Positions 48,153 through 57,400 of a DNA stretch of 64,000 nucleotides are shown in pieces. The position numbers and the translations under genes were made by a program. The stretch spans positions 2,477,911 through 2,541,910 of the forward strand of contig RPFO01000246.1 in assembly GCA_009746045.1 (NCBI GenBank), given 5' to 3'. The DNA is from Mesostigma viride (Eukaryota > Streptophyta > Mesostigmatophyceae > Mesostigmatales > Mesostigmataceae). Positions within the stretch are counted from its first letter, which is position 1; every line of letters begins with the position of its first letter. The notes under the pieces were generated by a model. That model was not told the DNA's origin, ran no database searches, and saw only the letters and a program-made list of their open reading frames with translations.

Positions 48153-49211
48153 ATGCCGAAGCCCGGGCGGAAGCCAGGTTCGACAGGTGCTGGGAAGCAA
48201 TTACCGAAAGCTAATCCCGAGGTGCCGACAGCTACTAAACAGACGGGAAAGGGCCGACTAGGCTGGCCGACGCAGAAGAAAAGGCTCCATCAGGAGCTCT
48301 CCACTTGCTCGGGCCTGCCTGAAGTGTGCGCTGCCTTTGAGGCGGTCCTCGGGACCGACTGGGTAACTACTGTCAGCCGGTGGTCTGCGGCCCAGCTGGA
48401 GTCCGTCGTTGGACTGCTGGTCGACCACGTGGACGGGCCTGAAATTCTGGCAGCAGCGGACCCAAACGAAGCGCTAGTGGCAGCCCTCCAAAGCGCCCGG
48501 GACTTGGCGGACTCGGACGAAGAGGAGATGCAGCCACCACGCCGGCCCACGAAAGGGGCGAAAAAGGGGACGAAAAAAGTCGGAAGCCCAGCCCCGAGCA
48601 AGGGAAAGGCCGCGGGGGATGTGAGGGAGCAGCTCTTGGAGCTGGCGGCTATTATTGGCAAGCAGGGGCAGGCGGGCAAAGAAGAGGAGGAGGAGGAGGA
48701 GTCCGAGGAAGAGGATTTCCTGACGAAATTGAAGGATGCGCTGGCCGGGGCAGATGGGGCTTCCAGGAAGCCGAAAAAGACCAAAGGGGTGACGCTGCCC
48801 ACTCGAGCACAAGTGGTGAATTGGAGGGTGCAAGAGAGAGTGCTCCCCGAGGTGCTCGAGGATGCCAACGACAATGGAGGGGGGATAAAGAGTTGGATCA
48901 TGGCTACTCGCCAAGGGGGGTGGAGGAACCAGGAAAGCAGGAAGGTGGTCATGAACATCGCCCTGGCCATGGACACACTCTTCAAGGAGTTGGGGCCGGC
49001 AGCCGGGGAGTTGGCTGGGGTAGAGTATCTCATGAGGGTGGTGGCAGCCATGCTCCTAGTGGAGAGCCAGGGGTCAGGAGGGTGGAAGGTGGCTGGCCAC
49101 CTCCTTGCTCTCAAGGAAGATGCCTCCTTGGTGAGCAACCCGGCCATGAAGATGGCCCTGCAAAGCGCCACGATGATGGAGAAGCTGGGCAAGGCCCAGC
49201 AAACCAAGTAA
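48153..49211 (+). CDS. gag: PAT element gag-like protein (352 aa)
   Basis: First ORF of the element, starting 70 bases after repeat A1. It has a basic, Pro/Lys-rich N-terminus, a helical stretch (LPEVCAAFEAVLGTDWVTTV), a Lys-rich then Glu-rich linker (EEEEEEESEEED), and a C-terminal helical domain (KVVMNIALAMDTLFKELGPA, YLMRVVAAMLLVESQ). This fits the acidic, coiled gag of DIRS-order elements. No zinc knuckle is visible. It ends 47 bases before the ATG proposed for the RT frame. Confidence 0.8.
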   Translation: MPKPGRKPGSTGAGKQLPKANPEVPTATKQTGKGRLGWPTQKKRLHQELSTCSGLPEVCAAFEAVLGTDWVTTVSRWSAAQLESVVGLLVDHVDGPEILAAADPNEALVAALQSARDLADSDEEEMQPPRRPTKGAKKGTKKVGSPAPSKGKAAGDVREQLLELAAIIGKQGQAGKEEEEEEESEEEDFLTKLKDALAGADGASRKPKKTKGVTLPTRAQVVNWRVQERVLPEVLEDANDNGGGIKSWIMATRQGGWRNQESRKVVMNIALAMDTLFKELGPAAGELAGVEYLMRVVAAMLLVESQGSGGWKVAGHLLALKEDASLVSNPAMKMALQSATMMEKLGKAQQTK

Positions 49212-49258
49212 ACACCGAAAGGGTAAACCGCTCCCCCTTCCCACTGCCTCTTCCTACA

Positions 49259-51732
49259 ATGCCTCTAAGCACTACGTGGGGGAGAGTGAGGTCAGCACGC
49301 AGACGCCAGCGTGCAACTCGCCGCCGCCGGACCTTCACTCTACAACACAAGGTGATTACGTGGTTGAATTGGCTATGGCACGGGGGGGCAGACCCTCCGC
49401 CTAAATCTGGAGGCGCGTGCTCCAGAGGAACGGCGGAGGCCCTGAAAAGGGTCAAGAAGCACTGCGAGTGGTACAGTCGCCGCGTAACCGGCGTTGCGAC
49501 AGGCCCCGCAGAAGGAAGTGATCTAATCTATGGGAAATGTAATAAGTATGAACAACTTGTGGCGGAGCGGGTGAGTCTGCCGAAGCGCGAGGTGGCAGGA
49601 AAGGCGAAGCTGCTGGATTTGCTGGCGCTACGACCTAGTTGGCGAGAGGTGTACGCGAGCGAAGCCAACTGCATCAAGCCGGAGGTGGCTGCCAGTGCGA
49701 GGTATTGGAATGTACCTGCCCCCAGCCGAGGGTGCACCATGGCGGAGTGGGGCAAGTTGATGGGGAGGGCAGCGGACGTGGGGATGGTGGAGTTCCGAGA
49801 GACGCGGCCAAAGTGGGTAGACGGATGTTTTGGGGTGGCCAAAGGAGTGGGGGAGTTAAGGCTCATTGTGAATAAGAAGTTGGGGAACGCACTGTGGGTG
49901 GACCCCCCTAAGACGGTGTTACCCCACCTGGGCATATACTCGGAGGTCTATATCAAGGGTCGGTGCTACACGGCCAAGAGCGATCTGGTCTCGTATTACT
50001 ATACCATCCAAGTGCCGGAGTGGTGGTGGGATTATCAAGGGCTACCTGATGTGTGGTCCACCGATGTCGGGCTGCCGGGGCGGCGGAGGAGGGTGTGGCC
50101 AGTGCTGAAAGTGCTGGCCATGGGGCACTCCCACGCTGTAGCGCTAGGGGAAGCCATCCATGAGATGGTCCTCTATGCCACGGGCGCTTTGGATCCTAGA
50201 CGGCAGGTGAACCGCCTCACAAGTGTAGGGGAGCTGACCGTGCTTCGGAATGCATGGGGTAACCCAACCGCCCTAGCCATCGAGTACAAGGAGGAGAGCA
50301 CGAGGGAGATGCAAATCGACCTTGAGGACCCCCCTGCCCCTATGGTATCCATCACTATTGATGACCTGGTGGTCAGCAATGGGCGCACGTGCGAGGCGGT
50401 GAATCGCTTAATCGCGAGTGCTATTGAAGACGGGTACGCGCCTAACAACCTTGTGCCCTCCAAGGACAAGACGATCATGGCTAGCCCGGAGGGGGAGGAC
50501 GAGCTAGAAGCTCTGGGTGTTGTTCACCGGCGGGATGGGGTGTTGGAGCCGACAGCTAAGCAGCTCACCCTTGTGGTTGCGCACACTCGTGTACTCCTCG
50601 AGAGGGGACGCGCTACCGCTGAGGCGCTGGCGGCCGTCGTGGGCCGGTGGGTGTGGCTGCAGATGCTCAGCCGCACTTGCTTGTCCATATGGCAGCAGAG
50701 TTTTAAGTTCATCAACCTCAAGGGGTGGGGCCAGCGAACGCGACCTTTGTGGCAAGGTGTGCGCGATGAGCTCGAGTGTGCCATGGCGTTGGCCCCCATG
50801 CTCCGTGTGGACCGGGGGGCTGCCCTGGCTCCGGTGGTGGTGGCCTCGGATGCGTCTAGTTTTGGGCAGGGGGTTGTCTACGCTGAGATGGCCCCAGCTG
50901 AGGTGACGGAATTAGCTCGGGCCCGGGAGGTGCGGGGTTACCCAACCCTCCTCACCCCAGGTGAGGCCATGTATGCCGGGCCTAGACCCTTGACCAAGGC
51001 CGCGGAAAAAGCCATCATCCACGGGCGATGGCGCGTCGGGATCAAGAGTCGCTGGCGCGATTCGACCATGCACATCAACGAGAAGGAAGTGCGGGCCGCT
51101 GTGAAGGGGGTGGAGCGCTCGGCCCGGAACCTCGGAACATGGGGTAAGCGGGTGGTGAGGTTAGTGGACTCCACTGCCGCTTTGGGCTGCTTGGCTAAAG
51201 GGCGTTCCTCTTCTTACCGGTTAAACAAGCAATGCCGCCGGTTGTGCGCTCTTACGTTGGTCACCGGCAGCCGCTCACAATGGGTCTGGACGCCAAGTGA
51301 GCTTCAGCCTGCGGATGGGCCTTCGCGGGGGCTTTCCATGGCTGCCTCGGTGGCCGGGTGGGTCCGCGATTTGACTCGCGAGGGTGTTCATCCCAATCCC
51401 GGGCCTCGGCTTGGCGCTAGCTACTTGACCCTTCTTGAGGGCAAGGTGAAGCCGGCTACTTTGATGGTTTACCATCGGGGTCTTAGGTCCTTTTTCGCAT
51501 GGTGGGCGAGCCGGCGGGGTCGGGTTGGCAGCTTGTTGCGCGGCTTGACGATAGAGGAATACTATTGCGAGTATGTCGCTTGGGCGCACTCACGGTGTTA
51601 CAGCCGCCAGTTGTGTGTCAATGCGCTTATGGGCCTGAATTTGTACTTCCCCCGGGAGGTGCGGGATTGGGCCTTGGCACGAAGTGTTTTGGCTGGCTGG
51701 CGCACGTTGGCACCCCCTCGTGCCCCCCCCCC
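49259..51732 (+). CDS. PAT element reverse transcriptase - RNase H - recombinase N-terminal part
   Basis: I chose the ATG at 49259, after the gag stop, although the frame is open from 48821. A basic N-terminus leads to the RT (YTAKSDLVSYYYTIQVPEWW, VLAMGHSHAVALGEAIHE, SITIDDLVVSNGR with the catalytic TIDD near 50354). RNase H follows: VVVASDASSFGQGVVYAEM, HINEKEVRAAVKGVE, RLVDSTAALGCLAKG and WTPSELQPADGPSRG. Next come EGVHPNPGPRLG (51380-51412) and the arm-binding part of the tyrosine recombinase (TLMVYHRGLRSFFAWWASR). The recombinase catalytic part lies in the -1 frame beyond a C10 run at 51723-51732. Confidence 0.9.
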
Positions 51733-52335
51733 ATTCCATGGGAGGCTGCGTTTGCGCTTGCTTGTACTATGGTGCTCCAGCGGCAGCCTCGTGCGGCTAT
51801 GATGGTCATCGTTATTTTCCAACAATACCTGCGGGTATCGGAGGCGCTCAACCTGTTGGTCGGCCATGTGCGCTTGCAGCCTGATGTTCGGTTGCGGGGT
51901 TCGCAGCGGGGCGCCTTGTTGTTGATGTCAGCTAAGACGGCTAAGGGGGAGGTGCAGTCTGTGGTGATCGAGGATGTCATGACTGAGACCCTCTTGCGGG
52001 CTTGTATGCGTGGCAAGGCGGCCTGGGAGCGGGTGTTCCCTTACGATTATGCCCAGTTCAGCCGGGTTTGGCATCAGGCCACGCAAGCTTTGGGGGTCGA
52101 CACGGTGTTTACCATTCACGGGCTGCGGCATGGGGGGGCTACCTATGATTTTTTGCGGCAGCGCAGCATGGCTGATATTCAGCATCGGGGTCGCTGGCGC
52201 AGCAGCAAAACTGTCGCCCACTATGTGGGATTGCACCGGAGCTTGGCCCTCACCCTTCCTGACGCCCTGGTTCGGGCTATCGCCGCCTGCCCCCCGCGCA
52301 TTTGGCGGAGCGTCTTTTCTCTGCCTTCCTCTTAA
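51733..52335 (+). CDS. YR: PAT element tyrosine recombinase catalytic domain
   Basis: The frame is open from 51499, but the homologous reading joins the RT frame at the C10 run (51723-51732). Catalytic residues are visible: Arg in QYLRVSEALN, His and Arg in TIHGLRHGGAT, His in IQHRGRWRSS and Tyr in TVAHYVGLH. It cuts and joins the circular element DNA into the target without duplication. The stop is at 52333-52335, 76 bp before repeat B1. Confidence 0.9.
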   Translation: MPWEAAFALACTMVLQRQPRAAMMVIVIFQQYLRVSEALNLLVGHVRLQPDVRLRGSQRGALLLMSAKTAKGEVQSVVIEDVMTETLLRACMRGKAAWERVFPYDYAQFSRVWHQATQALGVDTVFTIHGLRHGGATYDFLRQRSMADIQHRGRWRSSKTVAHYVGLHRSLALTLPDALVRAIAACPPRIWRSVFSLPSS

Positions 52336-52411
52336 GTTCCCTTCATTCTTGTCTTATGCGTCCACCGGTTTTTGTTTTGCCCCTGGCTTGGGTCGCCAGG
52401 GAGGGATGTAA

Positions 52412-52546
52412 GGGTAAGGCTAGCCTTTTTGGACATAAAGTGTTCCCATGGGTAAGGATGGCCAGTTGAGGGCCACTTCCCGATGTGCTCTACTTATTGT
52501 TTTAATAAAGAGTCTGGTTACCCTGGAGTTCCACGGTTAATAGAAT
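52412..52546 (+). repeat. PAT split direct repeat B1
   Basis: GGGTAAGGCTAGCCTTTTTG to GGTTAATAGAAT; matches 52958-53092. An AATAAA-like TTAATAAAGAG lies inside and may serve as polyadenylation signal. Confidence 0.93.
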
Positions 52547-52924
52547 CGGGGTTCTCTGAACATAGTTTCTTTATAGTGATACGGAAGGGGAGCCGCTGAT
52601 GCTAGGTGAAATAGAGCTGGGTGATGTGATCGTAATAAGGTTGATTAGGCTTCTAGTGTACGAGTATTACGGAAGATATGGCCTAATTGTTGCGGCCCAT
52701 ACCTTGACGGTGTGCTGAGTACCTTGACGACGGATTTTTGCGTCTAGGTTCTCCTAGCAGATCTGTGATTGCGGACGGGTTTGCAACAGGCAATATCTGA
52801 AGTAAAACTTGACGGCTAAAACTGTTTAGAGGCCGTTGCCGGATCTGGCCGTTGGTAGAGAGCCGTTGGCCTTGAAACACGATAAAAGCTTGCTCACCTA
52901 GCTCATGGCGGTCTCTTTTGTTTT
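52547..52924 (+). repeat. PAT split direct repeat A2
   Basis: Second copy of A1, directly abutting B1. Confidence 0.95.
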
Positions 52925-52957
52925 CCCACCCGCCCTCCCTGTGTGTTGCCTGTTTGG

Positions 52958-53092
52958 GGGTAAGGCTAGCCTTTTTGGACATAAAGTGTTCCCATGGGTA
53001 AGGATGGCCAGTTGAGGGCCACTTCCCGATGTGCTCTACTTATTGTTTTAATAAAGAGTCTGGTTACCCTGGAGTTCCACGGTTAATAGAAT
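52958..53092 (+). repeat. PAT split direct repeat B2
   Basis: Second copy of B1 and right end of the element; a 33-bp C-rich spacer (52925-52957) separates it from A2. Confidence 0.93.
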
Positions 53093-53114
53093 GATTTGTT
53101 TTTGCTTGAAGTGA

Positions 53115-53203
53115 GGGTCTCGCTGCAGCGAGACGCCAAAGTTTTGCATTAAACTAAATGTCCCTTTTAGAATCCACGAAAGGGTCTAGCTGCAGCGAGA
53201 CCC
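53115..53203. repeat. Two palindrome-family copies upstream of the large gene
   Basis: GGGTCTCGCTGCAGCGAGAC at 53115 (resumed tandem unit) and GGGTCTAGCTGCAGCGAGAC at 53182. They sit in what looks like an intron ending TTCTGCAG at 53280, directly before the ATG of the large gene. Confidence 0.9.
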
Positions 53204-53280
53204 TCCCCATCGTTTTTCTGCCGGCGATTCAGATTCTGAATGACATTTGTGAAACTTGCTTTTTTGATATTGTTCTGCAG

Positions 53281-54481
53281 ATGTCGTCCTCCTATTCCGA
53301 TTCTGTCAAGGCCACTCCCGTTTCACCCAAGATGACGGCGAACACCTCGCCGGACCGAACGGCAACGGAGGAGTTTCCTTCGTTGCAGTTCGGTCCCGTA
53401 AAAGATCTTGCGAGGTCCCCCCCCACCGAGTCCCCCTCGCCCTCCAAGTCCAACTTGCCCCCCAGCGAGTTGGACAGAATTATACCCCCCACCTCTCTCG
53501 CTGCTGCGTCTCGCGCTCCGTCCCGCTCTCCGCCCCGTAAGTCTCCATCGCCGCCCCCAAGTCGGCCGGAGCTACTGCGTCCCGCTCGCCGCCCCGCAAG
53601 TCCCCCAAGTCCCCCGCAACTGCGACCCGTTCGCCGAACCGCAAGTCCCCCTCTCCGCCCAAAGTTCCCCCCGCTACCGCGTCCCGCTCTCCTTCTCGCA
53701 AGTCCCCCTCGCCGTCAACCAAGAACCCCGCAACTGCGACCCGCTCGCCGTCCCGCTCTGCTTCCCCCAAGTCCCGCTCGCCGCCACCCAAGTCCCCCGC
53801 TGCTGCGTCCCGCTCGCCGTCCCCCAAGCATTCCAGTTCTAAGCGTAAGCCTGCGGCCGAGTGGGTAGAGGAAGACGACCGCACCAAAGAGCTCAGGAAG
53901 CTGAGGAAGTCTATCAGTGAGCTTGTTGAGGAGGACGAGCGCGATCAGACTAACGGGAGGCCTGAAGACCCGGAATCGCCGGTTCGGGAGTCGCGTCAGA
54001 AGCGGTTGTCCGATTTGTTAGCAATGGCCGCAAGCTTTGCTGACGAATACGCGGCTCTCGACAAGAAGGACAAGGAGAAGGAGAAGGCGGAGAGGGAGGC
54101 CATCGAGAAGGCGGAGAGGGAGAGGGTGGAGAGGGAGGAGAAGGAGAGGCTGGAGAAGGCGGAGAGGGAGGAGGAGGAGAGGGAGTACAAGGAGAAAAAG
54201 GCTGCCCAGGAGAAGGAGCACAGGATCCTGGTGGCGAAGCAGAAGGAGGAGGCGAAGAAGAAGACGGAGGCGGCAGCGAAGGGAATTCTTGCGGAGGAGG
54301 CCGCTCTTTTTTTGCAGATGCGACAGGAGAGGATGAAGGCGGAAGAGGCCGCGAGGAAGATGGAGGAGGAGGCTGCGAGGAAGGGGGAGGAGGCTGCGAA
54401 GGCAGTTGAGGGGGACTGGGGGAGAAGGACGAGAACGGGAGCCCACCCCTTCTTCACGAAGGATTTTCAGTCGATTATCAG
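53281..54481 (+). CDS. Large gene, exon with SR-like repeats and coiled coil
   Basis: The ATG directly follows an AG acceptor. After a Ser/Thr-rich start (VKATPVSPKMTANTSPDRTA), repeats of the kind SRSPSRKSPSP fill about 110 residues; the frame changes once near 53560 in a C5 run. Then come KRKPAAEWVEEDDRTKELRK and a 150-residue Lys/Glu-rich heptad region (KKDKEKEKAEREAIEKAERE), typical of a long coiled coil. Donor AG/GTATGT at 54481/54482. Its phase does not match the next exon exactly, so one more indel or a different junction is likely. Confidence 0.65.
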
Positions 54482-57400
54482 GTATGTTTATTAATGTGAG
54501 ACGTACATTTTTCAGATGGCTTGAACGGCGTGTGTGTATCGTAGAAAGGGTGGGATTTTATGTCATACATTGATCGTAAGGGTCTAGCTGCGGAGAGACG
54601 TTGACCTAGGAGTTAAGGTTGTTGACGACGACGATGTGTGGCCTTTTTTTTACTCTTGTTGTCTGCAGCCCGACACGCTGGCCATTCTGAAACAGTACCT
54701 GGCTCAGGCTGAGTCTGAGTCTGGGGTGAGTCGTAAAGCCGAAAAGGTCTTGAGAGGCTTGATCCGCTTTCTTTCGGCCGAGATAGGGTTTGCAGAGAAG
54801 TCCGGTGTCGTCGCCAACCCGAGTGTCCTCCAGTTTCAGAACGTAATTTGGAAGAACGACCGCTGCGGCCAGCTTGCTTCCAGGTTGGTCTGTACGCCGC
54901 ACTTTTGCGATAAAATGCGGGATAAAGCATATTATGGGCCTCGACGTATTTTACGCGTATTTTACGTCTGACCACGCGGTTTGGACTTGGAATTTTTCGG
55001 GGGTACCAGCGGGCAGCGGGCACTGGCGCGGTGCCCAGGTTCTGGGCGCGGCGCGCTCACTGCACATTTGAGATTTTTACTACTAGAAGTAGATGCGTAC
55101 AGTTCTTTTCATAAAGCGCAAGCCTTGCAAAATGTTTGGCCGGTAGGAGACAGCTAGGACTAGGTACATAACGCATAAATAACAGTGTGCCAGCAAATGC
55201 CAGCTGTGCTACTGACGGTGTAATGCAATATAGCGACGACGAGGCCAGTGCGACTGTGCGACAGTGTGCAGCCATTTTCGATTTGCAGCCATGAAGAAGA
55301 AAGGGCCTGAATGGGATTTCGTTCTCGAGAAGAAAGAAGCAGTCACAGATGCTGTTAGTAACAAAACGCAGTTTGTGTCGAATAAGTTCTGCTCATTTTG
55401 CAACAAGAAGTTCTCATACGGGGCGGGGGCAATCAGCGTATTCCGAGTCCGTGCACACTTTGCCGGAATCGCAGGGGAAGGGATGTTACCCTGCGACAAA
55501 ATTCCACCGAATATCCGGAGCAGGTTTCTCAGGATGTATAACAACAAGTCGCAGCAGTCAGACGCCAAGAAGCAGCACAATTTGAACAGGGCAATGGCGG
55601 AGATGGGAGGGGCTGCGCCGGCTGACTTGTCGTCGGTTCCCAGCAAAGGCCAGCTGAGCATCACCAAATGGCTGGTTCCCGTCGACGAGAAAGGTGTCCA
55701 GCTGCTGGCTGCCGAATTTTTTATCGAGAACGGCATTGCCTTCAATGCGGCTGAGAGCGCCTCTTTCAAGCAGATGGTGGCCGGCATGATCCAGTACAAA
55801 GGAGGGCACGTCACCCCTCCTTCTCGGAAGTTGTGTCTTATGTCCTCTCATGCATTATATAGTGGATGGCTTTCCTTACAATCAATTAATTAATTGAATC
55901 CTTACTATTCCCGTTGCAGCATGCTCCCCCCTGCATTTAACAAATCATAATCAGATAGGATTGCAGGGCATAAATGGAAGATGTTAATAAATAAGCATAT
56001 ACACCAAATTTCAGTTGTAATAACTGCATGACCATCATCAAGGAGCGTGCTAATTGGGTGACTGACAATTGGACCACAAAAACTGTCGCGCATTTTACCA
56101 CCGCGTATTTTATACCCCCCACGTATAATACGCGTATTTTAAGTCCACGTATTATACCCCGCACACGTATTTTCCAACCTGGGCTTGCTTTGTTCGGAGC
56201 CACACTGCGAGCCATTCATGGGAAGAGGGTCGTTGGTGACGACATGTATGAGGTTTTGAAGATCGCGCAGTCGTGCATCCTTAATCTGAAGGAGGATATG
56301 TCGGACGTTACTTTCCCCGTCGTGCTTTAATATGGTCGACGCTCTTTGATGAGGTTGAAAAGTTCGAGGTCCACATTGGCTTCACATGCATCGAGGCTTC
56401 CTATATGGAAACCTTGAAAACCACTGCGTTGCATCAGCTCTTTAAACTCATGACTGGAGATATGAGAGCGGATTCGAGGGCTTCACTGTCGGAAGATGAA
56501 GTGTTTGATATTGTCAGGCAAGGATTTGTTGACACGTCCAACAGTGACTATATCGTAATTGTGCCGGGAAGAATGAATGACGTAGGAGGATTGGAGGAGC
56601 GCGCACATGAAGTGATCGCGCATTTGGACATGGCAAGAGACCACTTACTGCAATCTTTTGTTAAGTGGCGGACTGACTTTCTTGTCAGCCCGGACGCCAG
56701 CCTTTCGCGGGAAGCGGTCGCTTTCTTTTTGGATTGGGCTGGACAGGTGATCCAAAGTTTCCGGCACCGGGAGGACTTCCATGTTATTCAGACATATAAG
56801 CCATACCGGGAAGTCGTCCAGGAATGGTTGGATCAAATCTCGTTGGTTGATTGTCTCCAGAGTATCCGAACCAAGACAGACACGGAGTGGTCTGATTTAG
56901 AGGCGGGAGGCCATTGGCAGTCCCTCGAGTTGTTCTTCGAGGCGGAATTGAGGCGGCAACTGGAAAAGGAGAGAGCCCATCAAGTGCCGATATGGCCTTT
57001 GGGGAAGATTTTGAGGAGGTGGAAGTTCTACGTTTCGGTACGTTAACTTGCCGATATCGTTTATCGATTTGGGTTGTTTCCATTCCCTGAATAGGGCTCT
57101 ATATGCTGACCAACCTTCATGGTTTGTCCTGTCATATCATGCAGGGGGGCTCCATGCCAGGGGACGTATCGGAGGATTTACCTAATTTGTCAGACTTGGT
57201 TGATAAGGTGGGTGCTTGTCCGTCGAGTTTCCACGAGCATCTTACATGGGGTCTAGCTGCAGGTAGACCCTCACCCTTTTATTGAGACTGACATGTTCGG
57301 CTAATTTCAACGGTGCCCCCAACCAATCTGTTGTCTTTTTTCAGGGGGCGGCTGCGGCGATGGCTGTTGACAGTGCTGGTATTTGGTCTGGACTCGAGAT

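Larger units (their letters stand above)
47704..53092 (+). mobile_element. PAT-like tyrosine-recombinase retrotransposon (DIRS order), near intact
   Basis: The layout is A1 (47704-48081), gag, RT-RNase H-recombinase, B1 (52412-52546), A2 (52547-52924), 33-bp spacer, B2 (52958-53092). A1 and A2 are both 378 bp with one visible difference, and B1 and B2 are both 135 bp. Split direct repeats of this A1-B1-A2-B2 type define PAT elements. There is no target duplication beyond a shared AAT, as expected for recombinase-mediated insertion. The 5389-bp element splits one 107-bp tandem unit exactly. Confidence 0.95.

Noticed and set aside
48290..49207. 305-codon minus-strand ORF
   Set aside because: Antisense shadow of the PAT gag.
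51380..51412. Confirmed 2A ribosome-skipping peptide
   Set aside because: The NPGP core is present but the upstream consensus is not; kept only as a hypothesis.
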